NCBI GenBank assembly: GCA_020639295.1
Contig: JACKGY010000014.1
Coordinates: 1 to 62,221 of the forward strand
DNA from: Planctomycetota bacterium
GTDB lineage: Bacteria > Planctomycetota > GCA-002687715 > DRQF01
Reading direction: 5' to 3'
Length of the DNA stretch: 62,221 nucleotides
Made by a program: the position numbers and the translations under genes. This document shows positions 52,729 to 62,151 of the stretch, one piece after another (positions within the stretch are counted from its first letter, which is position 1; every line of letters starts with the position of its first letter). A model generated the notes under the pieces. That model saw only the letters and a list, made by a program, of their open reading frames with translations. It had not been told where the DNA came from and made no database searches.

Positions 52729-54789
52729 ATGAAGAGAACGCTGCAACTCGGCCTCGTCGGCCTCCTCCTCGCCGCCACCAGCTTCGCCCAGGACAAGGCC
52801 AGCCGGATGACGCCGGAGCTGCTCTGGAAGCTCGGCCGTCTCGCCGGCGGGGCCTACTCGCCGGATGGCGCCTGGGTGGTCTTCGGCCAGCGCCACTACG
52901 ACCTGGCGCGGAATTCCGGCGACAGCGACCTCTGGCTGATCAAGCTCGCCGACGGCACGAGCCGTGCCCTGACCTCGGGAGCGGGCAGCGAGCACGACTT
53001 CCAGTGGGCGACGACGCCGGCCGGGCCCCGACTCTTCTTCCTCGCGGCGCGCGGCGACGACGGCAGCCAGGCCTGGGTGCTCGACCCGGCCGGTGGTGAG
53101 GCCCGACGGGTCACCCGCGAGGCCGGCGGCATCGCCAACCTGAAGGTCGCGCCCGATGGCCGGCATCTCGCCTTCACCCGCGACGTCAAGCTCGACCCCG
53201 AGGTGAAGGACGTCTACCCGGACCTGCCGCTCGCCTCCGGGCGCATCATCGACTCGCTGATGTACCGGCACTGGGACTCCTGGCACGACTACGCCTACAG
53301 CCATCTCTTCGTCGCGCCCCTCGGCGAGGACCTCGTCGCCGGCCCGGCGACCGATCTGATGGAGGGGCTGAAGGTCGATTGCCCGGTGCCGCCCTTCGGC
53401 GGCAGTGAGCAGTTCGCCTGGTCGCCGGCGGGCGACGAGATCGCCTTCACCATGAAGATCGCCAACGACTGGGCCGAGTCCACCGACAGCGACGTCTACC
53501 TGGTGAAGCTCGATGGCGACGGCCGCAAGCGCTGCCTCACCGAGGGCATGGACGGCTACGACAACGATCCGGTCTACTCGCCGGATGGTCGCTGGCTGCT
53601 CTTCCACTCGATGGAACGGGCCGGCTTCGAGTCGGATCGCAACCGGATCATGCTCTGCGATCGCGAGTCGGGCGCCATCAGCGAGCTGAGCGCCGGCCTC
53701 GACCAGATGGCGCACGGATCGCTCTGGGCGCCGGATTCGAGTCGGGTCTACTTCTCCTCGGAATGGCGCGGCTGCGACCAGCTCTTCAGCCTCGACCTCG
53801 GCACCAGGACCCTGACCCAGCTCACCAAGGGCTGGTTCAACCACGATCTCCGCGACGTCTCACCCGACGGCAAGACGCTCCTGGTCGGGCGGCAGAGCAT
53901 GATCCGGCCGACCGAGCTGGGCCAGGTCCCGGCCGCGGGCGGCGGCTGGACGGCGCTGACCGATCTCAACGCCGACCTCTATGGCGAACTCGAGCTGCCG
54001 AGCGTGACCGAGCGCTGGGTGCGGGCGACCGACGGCAAGATGATCCACAACTGGGTCGTGCTGCCACCGAACTTCGACCCGAAGAAGAGGTACCCGATGC
54101 TGGTCTACTTCCAGGGCGGGCCCCAGGGACAGATCGGCCAGTGGTTCAGCTTCCGCTGGAACTTCCATCTCATGGCCGCGCAGGGCTACGTCGTCCTGGC
54201 GGTCAATCGCCGCGGCCTGCCCGGCTTCGGTCGGGCCTGGAACGACGCCATCTCCAAGGACTGGGGTGGCCAGGCGATGAAGGACATCCTGGCCGCGACC
54301 GACGACCTGGTCACCGAGCCCTGGATCGACGCCAGGCGCGTGGGCGGGATCGGCGCCAGCTTCGGCGGCTACACGGCCTACTGGATGATGGGCAACGCCG
54401 GCGACCGCTTCGCGGCGATGATCGCGCATGCCGGTGTCTTCAACCTCGAGTCGATGTACGGCGTCACCGAGGAGCTGTTCTTCGTCAACTGGGACATCGG
54501 CGGTCCTTACTGGCGTAGCGCCGAACTGAAGAAGGCCTACGACCGGTTCTCGCCGCACCGCTTCATCGGCAACTGGAAGACGCCGCTCCTGGTGATCCAC
54601 GGCGAGAAGGACTTCCGCGTGCCGGTGGGCGAGGGCATGCAGGCCTTCTCGGCGGCGCAGCTGCAGGGCGTGCCGAGCCGCTTCCTCTACTTCCCGGACG
54701 AGTGCCACTGGGTGCTCGGGCCGCAGAACGGCGTGCTCTGGCACCGGGTCTTCTTCGACTGGCTCGATCGCTGGCTGAAGCGGCCCTGA
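52729..54789 (+). CDS. Secreted S9 prolyl-oligopeptidase-family peptidase
   Basis: 686 residues, signal peptide 1-20. A WD40-like beta propeller (repeated YSPDG, APDG and SPDGKTL motifs) is followed by the hydrolase domain with Ser544 (GASFGGY), Asp628 (HGEKDFRVP) and His660 (DECHW). It belongs to the S9C acylaminoacyl-peptidase / DPP V group and should cleave short peptides outside the cytoplasm. It follows the membrane protein by 68 bp. Confidence 0.9.
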   Translation: MKRTLQLGLVGLLLAATSFAQDKASRMTPELLWKLGRLAGGAYSPDGAWVVFGQRHYDLARNSGDSDLWLIKLADGTSRALTSGAGSEHDFQWATTPAGPRLFFLAARGDDGSQAWVLDPAGGEARRVTREAGGIANLKVAPDGRHLAFTRDVKLDPEVKDVYPDLPLASGRIIDSLMYRHWDSWHDYAYSHLFVAPLGEDLVAGPATDLMEGLKVDCPVPPFGGSEQFAWSPAGDEIAFTMKIANDWAESTDSDVYLVKLDGDGRKRCLTEGMDGYDNDPVYSPDGRWLLFHSMERAGFESDRNRIMLCDRESGAISELSAGLDQMAHGSLWAPDSSRVYFSSEWRGCDQLFSLDLGTRTLTQLTKGWFNHDLRDVSPDGKTLLVGRQSMIRPTELGQVPAAGGGWTALTDLNADLYGELELPSVTERWVRATDGKMIHNWVVLPPNFDPKKRYPMLVYFQGGPQGQIGQWFSFRWNFHLMAAQGYVVLAVNRRGLPGFGRAWNDAISKDWGGQAMKDILAATDDLVTEPWIDARRVGGIGASFGGYTAYWMMGNAGDRFAAMIAHAGVFNLESMYGVTEELFFVNWDIGGPYWRSAELKKAYDRFSPHRFIGNWKTPLLVIHGEKDFRVPVGEGMQAFSAAQLQGVPSRFLYFPDECHWVLGPQNGVLWHRVFFDWLDRWLKRP

Positions 54790-54813
54790 GCGGACCGAGG
54801 GCCGGCGCGGTGG

Positions 54814-55587
54814 TCAGCGCCCGCCGGCCTCGTCGTCGCCCTCGTCCTGACCGTCCTCGCTCTCGGTCCCATACTCCGGCTTGAGGACCGTGCTCTTGAC
54901 CAGGTCGAGCTTCGGAAAGGTCTTCCGCAGGTAGCGGACGCCCGACTCCCAGGCCAGGGTCATGTCGACTCCGGCCTGGTTGCCGTACTGCGCGACCTCG
55001 TCGTAGCCCGAGTAGACCTGGCGCATGCGATCGAGGCCGCGGAGCACCCGGCCGAAGGGCACGAAGCCCTGCTCGTCGAGGTGGAAGTTGTCGCTGAGAT
55101 TGATGTAGACCTGGGTCGACAGCTTGTTGCCCATGGAGGGGTCGGGCGCGATCCCGGCATAGCCCTCGAGGTTGGACTTGAGCATGGGATCGGGCTCGAA
55201 GCAGCGGTCCTTCCAGATCGCGGAGATCTCCGGCTTGACGTGGATGCCCCACTGGATCAGCCGGCCCTTCAGGGCCCGGTAGATCGGCATCTGGCTGTAG
55301 TAGGAGGAGTTGGTCAGGCGCCAGAACTGATCGGCCGCGTTCGGCGCCCAGTCGCGATGCACCTCGATCCAGCAGGCTCCCTTCGTGGTCCGGACCCAGG
55401 CGATGTAAACCTCTGGCGTGGGTGGGATTTGCCACTCGGGGTCGAAGAGCTGCGGGGTCTCGGCACGGACGGCGTCGAGCTTCGCCTGCTCCAGTTCCCG
55501 GCGGACTTCCTTGTCCCGTTTGCAGGCCGGAAGCCCGGCGACGAGGCAGCAGAGGCAGAGCAGGATCAGGCTGCGGATGGGCCGCAT
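54814..55587 (-). CDS. Cyclophilin-type peptidyl-prolyl isomerase lipoprotein
   Basis: 257 residues. Signal ending in lipobox GLPAC. Cyclophilin features: WIEVHRDWAPNAADQFWRLT, YYSQMPIYRALKGRLIQWG and GFVPFGRVLRGLDRMRQVYSGY. The classical active-site FHR is altered (IYRA), so isomerase activity is uncertain. The C-terminus is acidic. The ATG at 55587 follows AGGGAGAAAG; an upstream in-frame ATG at 55617 is not favoured. Divergent from the thioredoxin selenoprotein gene by 281 bp. Confidence 0.8.
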   Translation of the reverse strand: MRPIRSLILLCLCCLVAGLPACKRDKEVRRELEQAKLDAVRAETPQLFDPEWQIPPTPEVYIAWVRTTKGACWIEVHRDWAPNAADQFWRLTNSSYYSQMPIYRALKGRLIQWGIHVKPEISAIWKDRCFEPDPMLKSNLEGYAGIAPDPSMGNKLSTQVYINLSDNFHLDEQGFVPFGRVLRGLDRMRQVYSGYDEVAQYGNQAGVDMTLAWESGVRYLRKTFPKLDLVKSTVLKPEYGTESEDGQDEGDDEAGGR

Positions 55588-55868
55588 CGCGGTCTTTCTC
55601 CCTGGGGCTTTCGGCATCGGCGGAGCGACATGATAATCCGGACCGCGGTCGGGACGGAGCCTTACCCGGGGTCGGGCCGGAAAAAAGCCGGAATCCTCCC
55701 GGGAATCTCGCTGTTCAACCGCTCTGTAGGATTGGGTCCCGATCGCCCCCGCCGCTCCCCATCACCCGACGGGCGGATGGCAGCTCGGTCCGTGGACACG
55801 CCGGCCATCGCCTTCGCCTCCCGTTCGGACCGGGGGGTGGGCCCCACCGGCAGGACGTAGGAGATTCG

Positions 55869-56777
55869 ATGATGAAGCGAGCTGGCATGGCCGGCCTCCT
55901 CCTGGTGCTCGCGCTGTCGGCGTTCTCGTCGACGCTGCAGGCCCAGAAGGCCCCGAAGATCAAGGAAACGGTGACCTTCGCCCAGAGCTGGGACAAGGCG
56001 GTCGAGGAGGCGAAGCTCCTCAACGTGCCGATCGTGGTGCATAGCCACGGCTTCTACTGAGGCCCCTGCTGGGGCATGCATTCTGCCGTGCTGCAGAACA
56101 AGAAGTACATCAAGTTCGCCGAGGACAACACCGTCGAGGTGCTTTCGCTGAGCCGACTCGAGGAGGGAATCGAGAAGGGCGACCAGAAGGCCGCCAAGTA
56201 CAAGACCAAGGATGCCGAGGGCAAAGAGGTCGAGTACATGGTGAGCTGGCCGAACCTGAGTCTGGAGATGATCCAGGCCATCAACCAGAGCAAGGCCGGC
56301 CAGTTCAACAAGACCGGCAAGATCCCCTACACCTCGATCGTGAATCCGCACACCCAGGAGGAGATGGCCCAGCTCCTCGGCGGTCGGAGCGCGAAGCAGC
56401 TCATGGAGTCGGTCGAGGAGGCGCGCAAGAAGCTGGAGGAGGAGCATGGCAAGGGCCTCGCTCGCCAGGTGATCGCGCGCTGCGACGACGCCATCGCCAA
56501 GGCCAAGCAGGCGGTCGCCGATGACAACTGGGACGGCGCCATCGCGCTGCTCGAGAAGGCCGGGCTCGGCGATCAGAAGACCCACGAGGTCCTCGCCGCC
56601 AAGCTGAAGCAGGCCCAGGATGACGTGGTCGCCGCCGCCCGCGCCCGCTTCGACGAGGTCAAGGCCATGGAGGCCAAGGACCAGAAGCGCGAGCTCAACC
56701 GCATCATCTCGAAGAACAAGAAGACCGGACTCGAGGCCGAGATCCGCGAGGCCCTGCTCGCGCTGAAGGAAGCCTGA
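55869..56777 (+). CDS. Exported thioredoxin-like selenoprotein (in-frame TGA as Sec64)
   Basis: 302 residues if the TGA at 56058-56060 encodes selenocysteine. Signal peptide 1-26; then TFAQSWDKAVEEAKLLNVPI, typical of thioredoxin_7-like proteins, VVHSHGFY-U64-G-P-C67-W, the exact position of the W-C-G-P-C active site, and IPYTSIVNP (cis-Pro). Residues 165-302 are a charged helical/coiled tail (NWDGAIALLEKAG may be a TPR-like turn). AGGAG lies six bases before the first of two ATGs. The frame is open for 239 codons after the TGA. Conventional calling would give a 63-residue stub plus a headless protein. Probable periplasmic thiol oxidoreductase. Confidence 0.88.
56058..56087 (+). other. Sec-encoding TGA and candidate SECIS hairpins, thioredoxin gene
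   Basis: Right after the TGA, GCCCC (56062-56066) pairs with GGGGC (56071-56075) around TGCT; a competing GGCA (56073-56076) / TGCC (56084-56087) stem puts a seven-base loop 17 bases after the TGA, a distance nearer to bacterial SECIS practice. Neither is strong. The 12-base context TGAGGCCCCTGC is identical to that in the redoxin gene at 9531-9520. Confidence 0.4.
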
Positions 56778-56802
56778 TCCCGGATCGACACCGACCGACG
56801 AC

Positions 56803-56835
56803 GGGCCCCGTTCCCCGGGAACGGGGCCCCTTCGT
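56803..56835 (+). terminator. Rho-independent terminator of the thioredoxin selenoprotein gene
   Basis: GGGCCCCGTTCCC and GGGAACGGGGCCC form a near-continuous palindrome 26 bp after the stop, followed by CTTCGTT. Could work in both directions. Confidence 0.75.
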
Positions 56836-56920
56836 TGGCATTCCCCTCCGGTCGGATCGCGCCAGGACTCGGCTCCGCGCCCGGGGGTCGTCCTCGTCTC
56901 GGTCGTGATCGGCGACCAGG

Positions 56921-56979
56921 CCGGCCAGCGGCCGGCGGACCTGCCGGCTGGGCAGCCGGCGCTCCGGAGCGCCAGCCGC
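56921..56979. repeat. 59-bp palindromic repeat unit, copy 1
   Basis: Identical to 57092-57150. Contains two dyads: GCCGGCTG/CAGCCGGC around GG and the perfect palindrome GCGCTCCGGAGCGC, ending GCCAGCCGC. Shares GGAGCGCCAGCCGC with the repeats at 14.4 and 62.2 kb. Confidence 0.85.
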
Positions 56980-57091
56980 GCGGAGCGCCGACCGCTGGTC
57001 GGCCCAGGTTCTTCGCCCATTGCTCGCGCAGTCTCCTCGGTGATGCCAGGATATCGCGTTCCCTCGTCGACTCGTTCGCGATAACGAGTCG

Positions 57092-57150
57092 CCGGCCAGC
57101 GGCCGGCGGACCTGCCGGCTGGGCAGCCGGCGCTCCGGAGCGCCAGCCGC
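57092..57150. repeat. 59-bp palindromic repeat unit, copy 2
   Basis: Exact second copy, 171 bp downstream of copy 1. It is followed at 57184-57230 by the TTCGAATGCGCAGC and GCGCGGTCCGCTCGGAGCGCC blocks that also occur at 1-60. Confidence 0.85.
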
Positions 57151-57257
57151 TCGGCGGGCCTGGTCGTCGCCGCGATCCCTCGCGCTTCGAATGCGCAGCA
57201 GGCGCCGCGCGGTCCGCTCGGAGCGCCGGTGCTCGGGCGCGGCGGCGCCTCGTCCCA

Positions 57258-58289
<1,032 letters not shown>

Positions 58290-58311
58290 CGTGACGGAGG
58301 ATACTCCAGTC

Positions 58312-59910
58312 CTAATGCTCGCGGGAGGGGAACTCGCCGCGGAATGCGGCGCGCAGCAACTTCTCGGCCGGCTTGCCCCGGACCGTATAACCGCGTTCGT
58401 CGCTGGCGTCGTCGTTGCGCCACCAGGTGTAGTAGTAGGCGCCCCGGAACAGCGGGCCCGGTTCCGCCCAGGCGCGCAGGTAGGCCTCGAAGCAGTCCGC
58501 CTGCTCCTGCGGATCGGTCCGGGTCGGACTGACGTAGTCCCAGGGATTCCGGTTGATGCCGTCGAGGCTGGCGTAGCCCAGTTCGCTGAAGAAGTAGGGG
58601 ATGCCGTGGCCGTCGAGCTCCGCCTCCAGCTTCGCTCGCAGCCGGCGCCAGGCTTCGGTCAACTCGGCCACGCTGGGATCGTCGCGGCCGGTCAGGCTGT
58701 GGTAGCCGGTCATGCCGATGGCGTCGAGGTCGTCGCGGAAACCGAGAGCCTGCACGTGATCCCAGTTGGCGCTGTAGGACAGGAGCCCCGGGAAGCGGCG
58801 GCGCAAATCGCGCAGGATCTCCTGCCAGCGTTCGGTCTCGCCCTCCAGCGAGGAGTACTCGGAGCCCACCATCAGCATGCGGGCGCCGGTGTCGCGGGCG
58901 ATGTCGGCGAAGGCGGCGATGAACTCGCCGTAGGAGTCGAACCAGTCGTCCCGATCGGCGGGTGCGATGTTGCCGCGCCAGTGGTCCCGGTCGGGATTGC
59001 GGAGCAGGACGATGGGCATGAGCCCGACCTCGAGTCCGAGCGCGCGGGCCTGTCGCGCCGTGCGGGCGACGGTCGCGAGCGTGCAGCTCCGTCCCGGCAT
59101 CGGTTCGATCGTCGTCGCCTTGTGGTCGTCCATGAACCATGGCGTCACCAGGAGCAGATCGCGGGCCCCGATCTCCTTCTGCTCGCGCAGGAGTGGAGTG
59201 TAGTCGTGCTCCGGGTCCTGGGCGTAGAGACCGAGCGCGAAACCGGTGAAGGGATGGACGAGGCTGCGCGGCGGCGGTGACGCGTCATCGCCGGCGAAGA
59301 GCCCACGCTTCGCCGTCCGGGCCTTCTGCTCGGCGGCTTCAAGGCGGTCCCGGAAGCGCAGGCCGCCGGCCTGGTGGATGAGCCGGGCATGGCCGCCGGC
59401 AATCGACAACTCGTTGAGGAGCTCGCCCTCCGGCATGATCGCCCAGGCGCGCAGGACACCGCGTGGGTCGCGCAGGCGGCTCTCGAAGCGGAGTTCGAGA
59501 TCCTTGCCCTCGATCAGCGCGGCCAGGGCCCTCCGCGATGCCACCGTGGCGGCCTCGTCGTGGCTCAGCGCTCCGTCCGGGGCGTCGAGGCCGATCAGGC
59601 GGACGACGAGGTCCCCCTCGACCCGGAAGCGCTCGCCGTCGAGGACCTCGACCACCCGGACGCTGCCGGTCATCGTCTCGCGGGCGCCGAGCGGGGCCTC
59701 GTCGGGATTCTTGCCGGCCCGGGCCAGTCCCTCGTCATCGCGCCAGCGGAAGAGCTGGGCCGGGAGCTCGGTCGCAGCCGCGGTCAGCACCACGAGCGTG
59801 AGGAGCCAGGCCGCCGCCTTCCTTGACAGCCGCTCCAGGCCTTTCCTATCATCCTCCGGAACGCGCAAGCGGGTCCTCCACAAGTCGAATCGGTAGCGAG
59901 GTTTCCGCAT
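58312..59910 (-). CDS. SNase-like domain fused to GH113-like glycosidase domain
   Basis: 532 residues from the ATG at 59910. Hydrophobic signal at about 33-50. Residues 80-215 resemble thermonuclease (RVVEVLDGERFRVEG, VVRLIGLDAPDG, AEQKARTAKRGLFAG), but the DGDT motif is DGER and the GR of the second catalytic Arg is GV, so nuclease activity is doubtful. Residues 225-530 resemble GH113/mannanase-like TIM barrels (LLLVTPWFMDD, ALGLEVGLMPIVLLRNP, MLMVGSEYSSLE with a catalytic-type Glu, PYFFSELGYAS with a second Glu). The ATG overlaps the start of the divergent gene; a TTG nearer the signal peptide is a possible true start. Confidence 0.65.
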   Translation of the reverse strand: MRKPRYRFDLWRTRLRVPEDDRKGLERLSRKAAAWLLTLVVLTAAATELPAQLFRWRDDEGLARAGKNPDEAPLGARETMTGSVRVVEVLDGERFRVEGDLVVRLIGLDAPDGALSHDEAATVASRRALAALIEGKDLELRFESRLRDPRGVLRAWAIMPEGELLNELSIAGGHARLIHQAGGLRFRDRLEAAEQKARTAKRGLFAGDDASPPPRSLVHPFTGFALGLYAQDPEHDYTPLLREQKEIGARDLLLVTPWFMDDHKATTIEPMPGRSCTLATVARTARQARALGLEVGLMPIVLLRNPDRDHWRGNIAPADRDDWFDSYGEFIAAFADIARDTGARMLMVGSEYSSLEGETERWQEILRDLRRRFPGLLSYSANWDHVQALGFRDDLDAIGMTGYHSLTGRDDPSVAELTEAWRRLRAKLEAELDGHGIPYFFSELGYASLDGINRNPWDYVSPTRTDPQEQADCFEAYLRAWAEPGPLFRGAYYYTWWRNDDASDERGYTVRGKPAEKLLRAAFRGEFPSREH

Positions 59911-61693
59911 GTCGAGCTGGACGACCAGGCTGAGGCGCGATCTGACGGGCCTCCTCGCGCTCGTCATCGCCGTCACGCTGGTCGTGACGCTCGGGCAGAG
60001 CCACTCGCAGGTCGCGACATCCTACAACGCCGCCGGCCCCAAGGTCCTGCTCTGGTTGGCGCAGCTTCTGGACGGCCTGCTGCCGCGGTTGCCGCGGCGC
60101 GACGGCGAGACCATCTCGCTCGTCGGCCTCGGCCTCCTGTTGACCGCCTGCGCCGGGCTCTTCTACTGCGTCTGGCGCCTCAGTCGCAACCGGATCGTCT
60201 CGCTGGGCGCGGCCTTCCTGCTCGGCGCCCAGCCCCTGGCCCGGGTCGCCCTGCTTGCTCCGGCCGGTCTCGGCGACCTGCTCGACATGGCCCTCCTGTC
60301 CTGGCTGCTGGCGGTCGCCGCCGGCCCCCGCCACCGGTCGAGCCGCTTTCCCAACCGGCCGCCGCTTCCCGCTCGCCCCGCCCTCGTCGCCCTGTTCGCC
60401 CTGGGGCTCGTGGGGTCACCGGCCGCGATGACCCTGCCGGTCGCCGTGCTCCTCTTCGACCTCTTCTTCCAGCGCGAGCCCGGTCGCCGACCGCTCGAGC
60501 GCGACTGGCGGGCCTACGCTCCGCACCTGATCTTCTTCGGCTTCGCCGGCATCCTCGACCATCTGCCGCGCCTCCTGGACCTCGTGGCCGCGCCGGCCAC
60601 TCTCGACCTCGGCCCGGGCGGGCGCCTGGTCGCGGCCTTCGGTCTCGTGGACGCCGATTCCGCCTGGTTGGTCCTGCTGGCGGTCCTGCTGCTCCTCGGC
60701 GCGCTCGCCCTCGGTCTCTTGGAGCTGCTCTTCGACCTCGGTCGTCGTCGGCTGACCCTGCCCTGGATCGGTTTCGCCGGCGGCATGCTCTTCCTGGGCT
60801 GGTTCTTCGGCCCGGCCACGAGCCTCCACGACCAGGGTTGCTGGCGGGCCGCCCTGGGCCCGGTCCTCGTGCTGCCGGTCCTCGCCTGGCGCCTGGTCAT
60901 GCGGGTCCTGCCGGTCGCGCCCGAGGCGGCGCCGGTCTGGCGGCCGGGCTGGGACGACCACCTCCATGGCCTCGATCTCCGGCCCCTGCCCGATCTCGCC
61001 GGTCTACCGGTCGCGCCGCGGCTCGAGGACTGGACTGCGCCCGACCAGGGCATGCGCCTCGACTGGCAGCCGCTGCCCAGTCCGGCCGCGAGCCTCGCCG
61101 CCGCCTCGACCTACGGGCCGGAGCTGCGCGCGGCGCTGGAGCGCATCGGCCACCGGGCGGTCGGCTCCGGGCGGCCGAGCGCCGGCCTCGACCCGGTCAT
61201 CGCCGAAGAGCTCGTCGCGCCCCGGCTCGGGTCGTCGCGCTGCGCGCTCCTGCTCGTGCCGTCCACCTCGCCTTATCCCGCCTTCGTCGCCGAACGGGTC
61301 GGCGAGCTGATCGTGGTCGAGCAGCTGGAAGGCGAGCGCCCGGGCTTCCCGGAGCTGGCCGGCCTCGACAACCTCCGGCTCTTCGAGCAGGACGGTCGCC
61401 GACCCTGGCCCTCGCGCGACGCCTCGGTCGACCTGATCCTGGTGGCCGGGGCGGCGGAGAAGCTGCCGGTGCGCCTGCTCCAGGTCGTGCTGGGCGAAGG
61501 CCGCCGCGTCCTCGCTCCGGGTGGCCGTCTGGTGCTCGACTATCCGATCTTCGAGCGGGCGGCGGAGGACGCCAACGTCCTGCCGCTGGCGACCCTTGAG
61601 GGCTTCATCGAACTGGCCGACCTGCGCCAGGTCCGCCGCCTCGAACGCGCCGATCGACAGGTCTTCGAGCTGGCCGCGAGGGGCGAGGGATGA
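59909..61693 (+). CDS. Polytopic membrane protein with C-terminal methyltransferase-like region
   Basis: 594 residues. Eight or more hydrophobic segments in the first 335 residues (for example LTGLLALVIAVTLVVTLG, ALFALGLVGSPAAMTLPVAV, WLVLLAVLLLLGALALGLLE). The soluble C-terminal part (about 340-594) contains RRVLAPGGRLVLDYPIF and DASVDLILVAGAAEKLPV, which look like the end of a SAM-methyltransferase fold, but no clear glycine-rich SAM loop. The first half is reminiscent of O-mannosyl or polymer glycosyltransferase membrane cores. Function not recognised. Followed by a coupled coiled-coil gene. Confidence 0.6.
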   Translation: MSSWTTRLRRDLTGLLALVIAVTLVVTLGQSHSQVATSYNAAGPKVLLWLAQLLDGLLPRLPRRDGETISLVGLGLLLTACAGLFYCVWRLSRNRIVSLGAAFLLGAQPLARVALLAPAGLGDLLDMALLSWLLAVAAGPRHRSSRFPNRPPLPARPALVALFALGLVGSPAAMTLPVAVLLFDLFFQREPGRRPLERDWRAYAPHLIFFGFAGILDHLPRLLDLVAAPATLDLGPGGRLVAAFGLVDADSAWLVLLAVLLLLGALALGLLELLFDLGRRRLTLPWIGFAGGMLFLGWFFGPATSLHDQGCWRAALGPVLVLPVLAWRLVMRVLPVAPEAAPVWRPGWDDHLHGLDLRPLPDLAGLPVAPRLEDWTAPDQGMRLDWQPLPSPAASLAAASTYGPELRAALERIGHRAVGSGRPSAGLDPVIAEELVAPRLGSSRCALLLVPSTSPYPAFVAERVGELIVVEQLEGERPGFPELAGLDNLRLFEQDGRRPWPSRDASVDLILVAGAAEKLPVRLLQVVLGEGRRVLAPGGRLVLDYPIFERAAEDANVLPLATLEGFIELADLRQVRRLERADRQVFELAARGEG

Positions 61694-62151
61694 GCGAGAA
61701 GAAGAGCATGCGCGAGGAGATCGACGAACTCGCCCGGCGCCTGGCCGAACGGGAGGTGGAGCTCGATCAGCTCGAGGAGCAGCTGGCCAGGATCGAGACC
61801 GATGAGACCGGCGCCGAGCTGACGCGGATCGAGGTCGAACCGGCCGCCGACGCGCCGGCGATCGTGATCGAGGCGCCCAGGCCGATCATCAGCCGTGATC
61901 CGGCCGTGGTCGAGCTGCTCCGCCAGAGCGGTGCCGCGGCGGTCCGCTTCGACCATCTGCGCGCCAGCGTCGAGAACCTCGACCGCAAGGTCGACGCCCT
62001 GGCCCGCGCGCTCCTCGACCAGCGCCGGCGCGACGAGGACGAGCGCCGGCAGGAGATCCAGGGCGCCTCGCGCCGGCGCGACCACCTCCTGCGTCTCGCC
62101 ATCATGGCCGTCGTCCTGCTCGTGATCGCGCTGGTCTGGGCCCTGGTCTGA
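61690..62151 (+). CDS. Coiled-coil protein with C-terminal transmembrane anchor
   Basis: 153 residues. Residues 5-40 and 90-125 are charged coiled coils (ELARRLAEREVELDQLEEQL; FDHLRASVENLDRKVDAL); residues 130-152 are a hydrophobic tail anchor (LAIMAVVLLVIALVWAL). Start ATGA overlaps the membrane-protein stop, so the two are translationally coupled and probably interact. No family recognised. Confidence 0.65.
   Translation: MSEKKSMREEIDELARRLAEREVELDQLEEQLARIETDETGAELTRIEVEPAADAPAIVIEAPRPIISRDPAVVELLRQSGAAAVRFDHLRASVENLDRKVDALARALLDQRRRDEDERRQEIQGASRRRDHLLRLAIMAVVLLVIALVWALV

Larger units (their letters stand above)
56778..57257. other. Intergenic region: terminator plus interspersed repeat cluster
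   Basis: 480 bp between convergent genes. It holds the terminator at 56803-56835 and a repeat cluster from 56921 to about 57235, including two identical 59-bp units. No gene-like frame outside the repeats. Confidence 0.6.

Noticed and set aside
55869..56777. Pseudogene by nonsense mutation
   Set aside because: The TGA falls exactly on the active-site Cys, the rest of the frame is intact, and an independent gene (8719-9723) shows the same replacement with the same 12-base context.
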